Source: a virus. Taken from it: a stretch of DNA of 50,369 nucleotides. The stretch is from positions 1 through 50,369 of the IMG/VR virus record IMGVR_UViG_3300023174_002237, one strand, 5' to 3'. The notes below the pieces were generated by a model. The model saw nothing but the letters and a program-made list of their open reading frames with translations. It was not told the origin of the DNA and ran no database searches. Below, one piece after another: positions 1 to 6,167 of the stretch (its first letter is position 1; each line of letters opens with the position of its first letter). A program made the translations under genes and the position numbers.

Positions 1-538
1 TCGTAGGAGTTGTTGTCATTAAAGGAGTTGCTGTGGCTATAACTGTGGCTGTTGCTGATTCAATTACAGGGACTGCTGCAGTAATTACTGCCTGTGCTGC
101 AACTACTTCTGGTGTTTGTGTTGTAGCGCTTACTGGAATTGCTGCTACTGCTTGAGTAACGCCAATGATTGTTTGAGTAACTGTCTGGGTAACTGCTGTT
201 GCTGTCTCTACCGCTGTGGACACATTTGATACTTCTGCAACCGCAGTGGTTGCTGCTGCAACTGCTGTATTTGCTGCTGCTACAGCAGCATTAGATGCTG
301 ATACAGCCTGAACTGCTGTAGCTACTGTTACAGTTGCTGTGTCTGATGCCGCTACTGCTTGTGCTACTTCTGTCGTTGCTGTAGCGAGTGCTGTGTTAAC
401 CGCTTGTTGTGCAGGACTTACGACCACTTGTTCTGCAGGCGCTGGAACTTCATCACCATATGCAACGCTGGGTCCAAAAAGGAAAAGCCAGCCTATTATA
501 AAAAGGCTGGTTAAAAAATACTTAATCTTTCTAGTCAA
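1..538 (-). CDS. N-terminal part of a secreted or surface Ala/Thr/Val-rich protein; probably continues into the LamG gene at the right window end
   Basis: The frame starts at a TTG (536-538) with a GGAGAG ribosome site 6 to 7 bases upstream and runs off the window edge without a stop, giving 179 complete codons. The first 28 residues form a signal peptide: a basic start (MTRKIKYF), a hydrophobic core and an AYG cleavage-like end. The rest is almost entirely Ala, Val and Thr with scattered Gln, in repeats like TAVAAA, as expected of an extended or coiled-coil stalk. If the window is circular, the frame continues at position 50369 into LamG-like domains, giving a 714-residue protein. The role could be a surface-exposed adhesin, an exclusion protein or a virion protein. 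No catalytic motif is seen. The coding call is firm because the frame stays open and codon-like throughout; the function is unknown. Confidence 0.75.
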   Translation of the reverse strand, partial: MTRKIKYFLTSLFIIGWLFLFGPSVAYGDEVPAPAEQVVVSPAQQAVNTALATATTEVAQAVAASDTATVTVATAVQAVSASNAAVAAANTAVAAATTAVAEVSNVSTAVETATAVTQTVTQTIIGVTQAVAAIPVSATTQTPEVVAAQAVITAAVPVIESATATVIATATPLMTTTPT

Positions 539-581
539 CTAAGGCTCTCCAAAGTAAAACAATATTTTTGTTTACTTAGTA

Positions 582-590
582 ATTATAGCA
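582..590 (-). promoter_or_regulatory. Extended -10 promoter for the signal-peptide gene
   Basis: On the minus strand TGC precedes TATAAT (582-587), between the FmdB-like stop and the TTG start. The same TGC-TATAAT arrangement recurs upstream of other genes here. No good -35 is visible at 17 bases, so the call rests on the extended -10 alone. Confidence 0.45.
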
Positions 591-605
591 GAGTGTTAGT
601 TTAAA

Positions 606-794
606 TTACTTAGGGTTATCTGTTTTATAAAAGCCATTACCTTTAAACTGTATACCGAATGGAGTAAAGTGTCTGATCATTTGTGATTCACATTGAACAC
701 ATGTGTAACCTGGATCATTTTCTGTTATTGATCTGTTTACTGACATTGTTGCGTGTGCATCATCATATGAGCATTTGTATTCGTATACTGGCAT
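606..794 (-). CDS. FmdB-family small zinc-ribbon-like protein
   Basis: A 62-residue protein beginning MPVYEYKC and ending with GFYKTD, both typical of FmdB-type putative regulatory proteins. The family normally binds zinc with two CxxC pairs. Here the second pair is present (C32, C35), but the first is reduced to a single Cys at residue 8 followed by SYDD, so metal binding may be altered or lost. The ATG has an AAAGGA ribosome site and sits below a structured leader (795-907). Its place between the Hsp20 and surface-protein genes gives no functional hint. Family assignment is fairly secure; the biochemical role is unknown even for cellular members. Confidence 0.7.
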   Translation of the reverse strand: MPVYEYKCSYDDAHATMSVNRSITENDPGYTCVQCESQMIRHFTPFGIQFKGNGFYKTDNPK

Positions 795-907
795 TCCCTA
801 TCCTTTAATTATAGTGAGCAGTTTAAGGACATACTCAGGTCCATCCTGCGGGTAACGGCCCGCTATCTGCGACTTCCCGATGAAGGGGTGCAGATTTCTA
901 TTATACC
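795..907 (-). ncRNA. Structured intergenic RNA or leader upstream of the FmdB-like gene
   Basis: This gap is much richer in G+C than its surroundings and packs three consecutive hairpins. One has a 6-bp stem (865-870 with 890-895) enclosing a smaller CTTC/GAAG stem. The second has a 5-bp GCGGG/CCCGC stem (848-852 with 859-863) and a 6-base loop. The third has a 4-bp GGAC/GTCC stem (827-830 with 839-842). They are followed by a TATAAT (808-813) and the FmdB ribosome site. There is no U-run, so a simple terminator is unlikely. It could be a cis-regulatory leader, a processed small RNA or an end-protection structure. I do not recognise a named RNA family. Confidence 0.45.
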
Positions 908-1330
908 CTACTTGATTTTAATTGTTTTTGGTTTCTTTTCCTCTGGAACAATACGCTCCAAAGAAATACGCAACATTCCATCTTTGACTTCTGCGCCAGT
1001 TACTTCGATGAATTCAGCTAATGCAAATTCACGGGTAAACTTACGGGCTGCAATTCCCTTATGAATTACCTTTTCTGCTGTTGCTTCAGTCTTAATCTCA
1101 CCTGTTACTGTAAGTGTTTGTTCTTTTACAGCAACATCAAGATCATCCTTTGAGAAACCAGCCACTGCTACTTCAATGCAGAAACTATCCTCATCTTCCA
1201 TTTGGATGACGTTGTATGGTGGGTATGTTGATTGTGTTGAGTGATTGTGGATTCTTGAGAGTCTTTCAAAATCTCTATTAAATCCGATAAAAAATGGATC
1301 ATTAAAAAAATCCAGTGTTGTAGTTACCAT
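908..1330 (-). CDS. Hsp20-family small heat-shock protein
   Basis: A 140-residue protein with an alpha-crystallin domain from about residue 38 to the end. Visible landmarks are the beta strands around SFCIEVAVAGF, the KDDLDV segment, a REFAL strand and the DGMLRISL strand. It ends in an IKIK tail resembling the IxI anchor used for oligomer contacts. Small heat-shock proteins hold unfolding proteins in solution without ATP. Phage copies are known, for example in T4-like cyanophages, and may protect virion assembly. The ATG follows an AAGGAG ribosome site and its own promoter with an overlapping inverted repeat, so expression may be controlled separately from the lysin genes upstream. Confidence 0.9.
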   Translation of the reverse strand: MVTTTLDFFNDPFFIGFNRDFERLSRIHNHSTQSTYPPYNVIQMEDEDSFCIEVAVAGFSKDDLDVAVKEQTLTVTGEIKTEATAEKVIHKGIAARKFTREFALAEFIEVTGAEVKDGMLRISLERIVPEEKKPKTIKIK

Positions 1331-1355
1331 TTTTGCTCCTTTTAAGCGAGTTAAA

Positions 1356-1382
1356 TTAGTACCCCCTATTGGCAGGTACTAA
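1356..1382 (-). promoter_or_regulatory. Perfect 8-bp inverted repeat in the Hsp20 leader
   Basis: TTAGTACC (1356-1363) and its exact complement GGTACTAA (1375-1382) flank an 11-base spacer. The predicted transcription start falls inside the upstream arm, so this could be an operator, or a hairpin near the 5' end of the hsp20 mRNA. The ribosome site lies downstream and outside the stem. Confidence 0.5.
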
Positions 1383-1385
1383 TAT

Positions 1386-1414
1386 ATTATATCATTATGG
1401 AACTGGAATTACAA
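1386..1414 (-). promoter_or_regulatory. Promoter for the Hsp20 gene
   Basis: TTGTAA (1409-1414), a 17-base spacer and TATAAT (1386-1391) on the minus strand. It overlaps the end of the HNH gene. Spacing is ideal, the -10 is consensus and the -35 matches 4 of 6. Confidence 0.55.
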
Positions 1415-2048
1415 CTATCTTGGTTGACTTACATCCCTTTAGGCCTGTTATTAATGCCGTTTTTTCTTTAGCATCTATAGACAAACCCCACCTTGCTTTA
1501 ATGGATACCCAATTTGCAATATATTCGCAAACATAGGATTTATTAGTTGGCACCCAGTCTGCTGGGTCTTGATCAGATTTAGATCTATTTGATGATCCAG
1601 TTACCGCAATTAAATGTCTTGGGTCTGTCATATCATTTGCATACTGTTGTCTCTTAAGGTCTGTCCATGCTGATGCTCCAGAGTCCCAAGCTTCTGCAAG
1701 AGGAACCATGTGATCTACATCTAATTTGCCAGCTTCAGTAACTTCAACATTATCATAAATGCTTAACCATTTCCCCCCAGTTAACGCACAATCTTTTCCA
1801 ATTGTTGGCTTAACTAAAGCTTCATCGATAATAACTGATTTACGTGAATCGCATCCTAATTGTCCTGCACGGCTAATTGTAATCCAATGCTTAAACTTTG
1901 TACGTACATATCCTGCACGTACTTCATCTGCAACCTTTATTGAATCAATTGCTTTTTGTACTGTTGTATAAGATTTATTTGCTGCTTCTGCTTGAGAAGT
2001 TGATAGGACTAGTATCAATCCCAAGACTACTAGTCCCACCTTCTTCAT
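1395..2048 (-). CDS. Secreted HNH-type nuclease (DUF1524/GmrSD-C-like)
   Basis: A 217-residue protein with a clear signal peptide (MKKVG, hydrophobic core, AEA cleavage site near residue 22). The catalytic region has DVDHMVPLAEAWDSGA (H113 as general base), then DPRHL and NRSKSD (N154, D159), the pattern of the DUF1524 HNH nucleases secreted by many actinobacteria. Four cysteines in the mature part (C66, C87, C174, C206) could form disulfides, as expected outside the cytoplasm. The ATG lies two bases after the endolysin stop, so the two are probably co-expressed late. It may degrade host or competitor DNA during or after lysis. This role is inferred; fold and export are well supported. Confidence 0.85.
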   Translation of the reverse strand: MKKVGLVVLGLILVLSTSQAEAANKSYTTVQKAIDSIKVADEVRAGYVRTKFKHWITISRAGQLGCDSRKSVIIDEALVKPTIGKDCALTGGKWLSIYDNVEVTEAGKLDVDHMVPLAEAWDSGASAWTDLKRQQYANDMTDPRHLIAVTGSSNRSKSDQDPADWVPTNKSYVCEYIANWVSIKARWGLSIDAKEKTALITGLKGCKSTKIVVIPVP

Positions 2049-2050
2049 AA

Positions 2051-2611
2051 TTACTTTGCCTTCTTTGCTGGTGCCTTAACTGCTGCCTTTTTTACAGGTG
2101 CTGCAGCCTTTGGAGCAGCATCCCAATCTGGGCGAGCTACTGACATAACTAAGCTATAAGGACGCTTCTTCTTAAATACGCCATCTCCGTTTGCTTGTGA
2201 TCCCTTTGTATCTCCCGATGTGTTTCCTTCATATGTTATAAGGTTCTTTCCATCGTTTGAAATAACAATTCCAACATGCTCTGTGTCTGTTGGGGTCTTA
2301 TCAAAGTTAAAGAATACTACATCTCCTGCTTGTGCTTGTCCAATCGGAACAATTCTCTTATTCTTTGCAAACCATTGTGCTCCTGCATCGCATGATGCAA
2401 AGCCCTTCTTTGTTGAAGCAGCAACTAAATGAACTACTCCAGCATCATCAAAGCATCCTGAAACAAACATTGCACACCATGGTTGGTTATTCATTCCATA
2501 ACGCTTTCCAAAAATTGTATCGTTATTAGTTCCTTCTGTGTACTTCTCATCAGCATACTTCTTAGCCGCTGCTAATACTTTTGCTGCATTTGGGTGAATT
2601 ACTTCTGCCAT
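2051..2611 (-). CDS. Endolysin with N-terminal CHAP domain
   Basis: A 186-residue protein with a CHAP-type amidase/peptidase domain over residues 5-160. The catalytic Cys is in QPWCAMFV (C46), the His in EHVGIV (H112), and a polar third residue in YEGN (N130). AGDVVFF before the His is typical of CHAP domains. The C-terminus is a Lys/Ala/Pro-rich tail (about residues 166-186) that may bind the anionic cell wall in place of a classical binding domain. There is no signal peptide, so a holin is expected but is not recognised next to it. The ATG has an AAGGAG ribosome site and a promoter just after tRNA-Gly. A secreted nuclease gene follows directly. Confidence 0.85.
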   Translation of the reverse strand: MAEVIHPNAAKVLAAAKKYADEKYTEGTNNDTIFGKRYGMNNQPWCAMFVSGCFDDAGVVHLVAASTKKGFASCDAGAQWFAKNKRIVPIGQAQAGDVVFFNFDKTPTDTEHVGIVISNDGKNLITYEGNTSGDTKGSQANGDGVFKKKRPYSLVMSVARPDWDAAPKAAAPVKKAAVKAPAKKAK

Positions 2612-2635
2612 TTTATTTCTCCTTATTGTAATTGA

Positions 2636-2654
2636 CTATACTATAAGTATAGCA
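2636..2654 (-). promoter_or_regulatory. Extended -10 promoter with palindrome, for endolysin and nuclease
   Basis: TGC followed by TATACT (2646-2651) on the minus strand lies between tRNA-Gly and the endolysin ribosome site. A perfect 6-bp inverted repeat, CTATAC (2636-2641) with GTATAG (2647-2652), overlaps the -10 and looks like an operator. The TGC-TATACT string also occurs upstream of recA. Confidence 0.5.
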
Positions 2655-2666
2655 TTTCTTTATTTG

Positions 2667-2737
2667 AGCGGATGATCAGAATCGAACTGACCCCTTCTGC
2701 TTGGAAGGCAGAGGCACTACCAATATGCAACATCCGC
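2667..2737 (-). tRNA. tRNA-Gly (anticodon TCC)
   Basis: A full cloverleaf folds on the minus strand: acceptor GCGGATG pairing with CATCCGC, a GCAT/GTGC D-arm, an anticodon stem TCTGC/GCAGA with loop CTTCCAA, and a T-arm GTCAG/CTGAT with TTCGATT loop. The anticodon TCC reads GGA. The discriminator is T and CCA is not encoded. It lies a few bases from tRNA-Arg and upstream of the endolysin promoter. Confidence 0.9.
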
Positions 2738-2741
2738 ATTG

Positions 2742-2814
2742 CGCCGTCGGCAGGAATCGAACCTGCGACCAAGACCTTAGAAGAGTCCTGCTCTATCCCC
2801 TGAGCTACGAAGGC
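2742..2814 (-). tRNA. tRNA-Arg (anticodon TCT)
   Basis: A cloverleaf on the minus strand: acceptor GCCTTCG with CGACGGC (one T:C mismatch at the fourth pair), D-arm GCTC/GAGC, anticodon stem GGACT/GGTCT with loop CTTCTAA, and T-arm GCAGG/CCTGC with TTCGATT. It reads AGA, an A+T-rich codon used often in this phage. CCA is not encoded. The acceptor mismatch could be tolerated or edited. Confidence 0.85.
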
Positions 2815-2820
2815 ATTCCT

Positions 2821-3132
2821 TTAATCGTTTGGAATATCTTCCTCATGCATATTAATCTCTACCAAGCCTAACTCTTTTGCCATTTCATGGCCTTCTTCTG
2901 ACATTTCTATTGTTGCTTCAAGGTTATCATTATATGTAACCTTTATTAATCCCGCCTCATATAGCTGAACCAATGACCTATCTACATGCTCTTGATGGGC
3001 TTCCCATAATTCTGGAGCAATGTATTTTGCTTTTTCTGTAATCTGGAAAATAAATTCTCCATGCTCATCCATACCTGCCAACTCAACTGCACCCATCTCT
3101 AGGTACCTTGATAGTTTCTCGTCATCATCCAT
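2821..3132 (-). CDS. Small acidic protein, possibly winged-helix-like
   Basis: A 103-residue, strongly acidic protein lying between tRNA-Met and tRNA-Arg. The middle, with ELWEAHQEHVDRSLVQLYEAGLI then KVTYND and EATIEMSEEGHEMA, has the helix-helix-wing rhythm of a winged-helix fold (DNA-binding type or a protein adaptor). No catalytic or metal motif is present. An AAGGAGATCG-type ribosome site precedes the ATG. The function is not recognised; co-transcription with tRNAs and terminase is inferred from position. Confidence 0.65.
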   Translation of the reverse strand: MDDDEKLSRYLEMGAVELAGMDEHGEFIFQITEKAKYIAPELWEAHQEHVDRSLVQLYEAGLIKVTYNDNLEATIEMSEEGHEMAKELGLVEINMHEEDIPND

Positions 3133-3144
3133 GCGATCTCCTTG

Positions 3145-3218
3145 TGCAACAAGTAGGACTTGAACCTACGATTACCGAATTATGAGTTCGGGGCTTTAAC
3201 CAACTAAGCTATTGTTGC
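3145..3218 (-). tRNA. tRNA with CAT anticodon (Met, or Ile2 if lysidine-modified)
   Basis: A perfect cloverleaf on the minus strand: acceptor GCAACAA/TTGTTGC, D-arm GCTT/AAGC, anticodon stem CCGAA/TTCGG with loop CTCATAA, variable TAATC, and T-arm GTAGG/CCTAC with TTCAAGT. The discriminator is A and CCA is not encoded. The 1-72 G-C pair argues against an initiator tRNA. Elongator Met and Ile(AUA) cannot be told apart by eye. Confidence 0.9.
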
Positions 3219-3226
3219 TTAGTAAT

Positions 3227-3478
3227 CTATTGTATCGTGCCATCTTCATTCTTGTCAATAGTTTCTTCTACAATTTGCTGCACATATTCAGAAAAATGCT
3301 TTCTAACATTTCCCATAGGCCTGTATCCAGCAGATTTCCAAATTCTTTTATATTCAATTACATTAGTAAATGTAGTTGGACATAATACTATTCCATTATA
3401 CTCTTTTAATACTGTTGGCAGTGGAACATGTTTACCACAGCATTTACATTCCTTGGCTTTTTCTTGATAAGTGCTCAT
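3227..3478 (-). CDS. Small cysteine-containing (zinc-binding?) phage protein
   Basis: An 83-residue protein starting four bases inside the terminase large-subunit stop (ATGA overlap), so it is coupled to it. The N-terminus has ECKCCGKHV (C11, C13, C14) and a later C33, which could form a small metal knuckle. The rest is mixed helical with an acidic C-terminus. HNH nucleases often accompany terminases, but no HNH residues are present. The function is unknown; the conserved position next to terL suggests a packaging-linked or late role. Confidence 0.7.
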   Translation of the reverse strand: MSTYQEKAKECKCCGKHVPLPTVLKEYNGIVLCPTTFTNVIEYKRIWKSAGYRPMGNVRKHFSEYVQQIVEETIDKNEDGTIQ

Positions 3479-5277
3479 ATTATTGTCATCCTGTCCATTG
3501 CATCTCTTAAGTTTTCTGGCATTCTTGGTGCCCTTATCATATTATATGATTCAGTCTCTCCGTCATTTTTTGTTCCAAAGTCATTATCGTAACTCATAGA
3601 CTCATATGTATGTATATTTATTTCTTCGTTTGTATCAAACTTACTTCTGCTTATAGCATTATAAATAGCTCCACAAACTGCGTCCGCCAAGTCTTTTGAA
3701 CCCTTTCTTGGGTGGTCAACCCTGTCTCTCATTATCTTAAGCTGAAGCAATTCATCTATAAGCAATTGTATATGTGGCCCAGACAATCTTTCTTCCGCCA
3801 CGATCATTGCCATATCATCATAATGCTTTTTAGCGACAGATAGAATCTCTGTATTGATGCCGTATTGTTTTAGTTGTTGCATCATATCGTGAGAGTTCCA
3901 TCTGTCAAAGGTGCATACACGAATTTTAAATCCTCGTGTTTTTAATGAAAGAATATAGTCCTTTACTTCCGTAAAGTCTACGGACTTATCTTTTGTTGGC
4001 GTCCAAAATCTTACTGCGTCTATCTCAACAATTGGTGCGGGTTGAGAATATGTATCAGTAACTTTAATGTTAACCCATTTGTTTACATGGCCCATGGCAA
4101 CTGCACAATGGTCATGTTTCTGAGCTAAGTCTACGTGAATAAAATATTCTTTGTCTGGATCTGGAATAAACCAGTCTTCAAGTCTGCCAAAATTATCTAC
4201 TGCAAGATGGCCTTTATTAAAAGCTTTCTCAACCTTTTCTCTTGATTTAAAAAATGCATCAACAGCATCAGGTGGCATACATGCAAATCTAGATAAAGCA
4301 TCCAGTGGGTTAGTAAAAAATGCTACTTTAAAATCATCAATACTTCTTACTGGATTAACTTCCCAGGTGGGTCTTTTGAGAGCATAAACTCTAGGAATTT
4401 TGTATGAAAGAATATGATCTTCTTCCCATTCCACACTAAATTCGTTGCCTTGTGTATCATCTGGCAAGTCTTCATCCATTTTAAACTTATGATCACGAAC
4501 AATAGTTTCTTTTTGAGCCACTACGGCATCATATCTTTGCTGAATATAATCATTCTTGTATCTAGGAAATGACAATAGAATTACTTTTCCAAAGTCTGGG
4601 AAACGAGAATCCACAGATGCACGGTACATATCATATATGGCTGCGCCTGTTTTTGCCTGCTCGTGCCCTGTTGTATTTTCAATTGCAAAGCCTGAGATTT
4701 CATCAAGGATAACTACAATTACGTTATAACCTTCCCAAGCCTCACGCTCTGAGTGTCCTGAGTGTACTGTAATAGCCTTATCAAATTTAACTTCAGAAGC
4801 TTTATCTGTATACTTTCCAGCAAACCACGGTGACTTTTCAATTCTTGTTTTAAACCCTTTAAAGAATACGTTGCTTGCCTGTTGAGAGTTAATAGCAATG
4901 TTAATAATGTCAATGCTATCTCCTGGAGGCTTTCCGTAATATGTGGCTGGATCCTTAAGGCATAATAGTAAATATACTATATATGATACTGCAATAGTTG
5001 AGCAGTAATCTTTTCCCGACCCTTTTCCTAATTGAGCAACTACCTCGTTAGCAGTTTGCTTAAACCTTATTCTTCCTTCTTCTTCTCCAAATAATTTGAT
5101 AAGCGTTGACTCTTTATAAATCTGGGAACTTTTTTCGATAAGCGTGTACTGATAGTCGGAAAGTTCTGGAAGCCCAAGGTATTCTGGACTTCTAACAAAC
5201 GTTTTAAGATCGACTGGTTTCTCATCGAACTCCTCTCCATCGAGCATGTCGATAAGGTCATTGAAATCAAACGACAT
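3475..5277 (-). CDS. terL: Terminase large subunit
   Basis: A 600-residue packaging motor and nuclease. The ATPase half has Walker A GKGSGKD at residues 84-90 and Walker B VIVVILDE ending at 193, with the catalytic Glu directly after Asp. The nuclease half has an RNase H-like centre: HVDLAQKHDH (D383), CTFDRW (D458) and DLADAVCG (D529, D532). The protein cuts concatemers and threads DNA through the portal. It overlaps the small-subunit stop by 11 bases, so translation is coupled. The length is in the usual range. The unusual Walker A form, without the classical GxxxxGK[ST] spacing, is common in terminases. Confidence 0.95.
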   Translation of the reverse strand: MSFDFNDLIDMLDGEEFDEKPVDLKTFVRSPEYLGLPELSDYQYTLIEKSSQIYKESTLIKLFGEEEGRIRFKQTANEVVAQLGKGSGKDYCSTIAVSYIVYLLLCLKDPATYYGKPPGDSIDIINIAINSQQASNVFFKGFKTRIEKSPWFAGKYTDKASEVKFDKAITVHSGHSEREAWEGYNVIVVILDEISGFAIENTTGHEQAKTGAAIYDMYRASVDSRFPDFGKVILLSFPRYKNDYIQQRYDAVVAQKETIVRDHKFKMDEDLPDDTQGNEFSVEWEEDHILSYKIPRVYALKRPTWEVNPVRSIDDFKVAFFTNPLDALSRFACMPPDAVDAFFKSREKVEKAFNKGHLAVDNFGRLEDWFIPDPDKEYFIHVDLAQKHDHCAVAMGHVNKWVNIKVTDTYSQPAPIVEIDAVRFWTPTKDKSVDFTEVKDYILSLKTRGFKIRVCTFDRWNSHDMMQQLKQYGINTEILSVAKKHYDDMAMIVAEERLSGPHIQLLIDELLQLKIMRDRVDHPRKGSKDLADAVCGAIYNAISRSKFDTNEEINIHTYESMSYDNDFGTKNDGETESYNMIRAPRMPENLRDAMDRMTII

Positions 5278-5803
5278 CGGCTTCCTCTACTGGAACTGAC
5301 TCGACTACTCCCGTGATCTGAGATAATCTTTTTGCAACTTCCATCTTACATTTAGGGCACGTTGATGTGGTTTCTTTTAAAATTTTAACAAGAATATCTT
5401 GCTTACGTTCTGTCTCTGCAATTTGTGCAGCAATTTCATTATTTTCTAATACGCCAATAGACTGTAGCATTGCAATTCTTTTAGTCTCAATATCTGCAAT
5501 AATCTTTAATGCTCCAGACTTAATGCCTAATTGTCCAGATGTATCTGCATCTTCTACTGTCTTCCAGGCTTCTTTGATAAGCATAGCGTAGTGTTGATCC
5601 GCCCCTGAGATGGCCTCTCGGGCACGATCTCTGATGTTGCTATCATTGTGTACTACGTCTTTCCAGTCGTCAATTAGCTCTAAGACTTCCTTACGCTGGA
5701 TACCTGTAATTGTGGCGATTTGAGTAGCGGTACTTCCCTTGAGAAGTTCTTCAACAACCCTGTTCATTCTATCAAAATGCTGTGATAATTCTATTTCGCT
5801 CAT
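5267..5803 (-). CDS. terS: Terminase small subunit (probable)
   Basis: A 178-residue protein directly upstream of and overlapping terL. Residues about 15-50 (EELLKGSTATQIATITG, then EVLELIDDW) form a helix-turn-helix of the kind small terminases use to bind the packaging site. The middle is long-helical, fitting an oligomerisation region. The C-terminus carries one CPKC pair, which is unusual and may be a half zinc knuckle completed between subunits. The ATG has no ribosome site because a consensus promoter ends 6 bases before it (5810-5838), predicting a leaderless mRNA. The identity rests on position plus the helix-turn-helix. Confidence 0.8.
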   Translation of the reverse strand: MSEIELSQHFDRMNRVVEELLKGSTATQIATITGIQRKEVLELIDDWKDVVHNDSNIRDRAREAISGADQHYAMLIKEAWKTVEDADTSGQLGIKSGALKIIADIETKRIAMLQSIGVLENNEIAAQIAETERKQDILVKILKETTSTCPKCKMEVAKRLSQITGVVESVPVEEADVV

Positions 5804-5809
5804 TACTAT

Positions 5810-5838
5810 ATTATACTTTCAGTCGACTAAAATGTCAA
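5810..5838 (-). promoter_or_regulatory. Consensus promoter giving a leaderless terminase transcript
   Basis: TTGACA (5833-5838), exactly 17 bases, then TATAAT (5810-5815). Six bases later comes the ATG of terS (5801-5803), so the A of ATG is the expected +1. The spacer holds the 8-base palindrome AGTCGACT (5821-5828), a possible operator. The -35 overlaps the stop codon of the upstream gene. Confidence 0.8.
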
Positions 5839-6167
5839 TTAGATTTAGCCTTTGCAATCTTATATAATACTAAATAACCAATCAGATCATCAATATCATT
5901 GTCTCCAGCGTATCCTTGGTTATTCTTTACTCTGTTTAATTTATCATCAATACGAACTTTTAATTGTTCTGTTGGGTCCGCCGTTGAAAATATTCTGGCT
6001 GGTTCAAGAGCTGAGTTTCCGTAAGAAATATTTTTTTCAATTAACATATGTGCAATTTCATGGCATGCAGACCAGATCTTATTGCCAGCTGGTGCGCCTA
6101 CTGATCTTAAATATAAATCATTGCAATTAAACTGAGTAACATCTTCATATACTGGCTTTAACATCAT
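5835..6167 (-). CDS. DUF1599 / Nmad1-like nucleotide-metabolism protein
   Basis: A 110-residue helical protein. The pattern IEKNISYGNSALEPARIF, then KVRIDDKLNRVKN and a final DDLIGYLVLYKIAKA, matches the DUF1599 (nucleotide modification associated domain 1) layout found in many phages, which is distantly MazG-like. Its biochemical role is not established; links to modified-nucleotide or dNTP-pool enzymes are suggested for the family. The start overlaps the methyltransferase stop (ATGA). The HEIAH string near residue 37 resembles a protease motif, but the rest of the fold does not fit one. Confidence 0.6.
   Translation of the reverse strand: MMLKPVYEDVTQFNCNDLYLRSVGAPAGNKIWSACHEIAHMLIEKNISYGNSALEPARIFSTADPTEQLKVRIDDKLNRVKNNQGYAGDNDIDDLIGYLVLYKIAKAKSN

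Noticed and set aside
339-542. Plus-strand 67-codon frame rich in Ala and Thr
   Set aside because: It is the antisense of the signal-peptide gene, whose minus frame is longer, continuous and has a ribosome site.
6040-6070. HEIAH zinc-protease motif in the 110-residue protein
   Set aside because: The surrounding pattern fits DUF1599 and there is no third ligand or protease fold; the match is probably chance.
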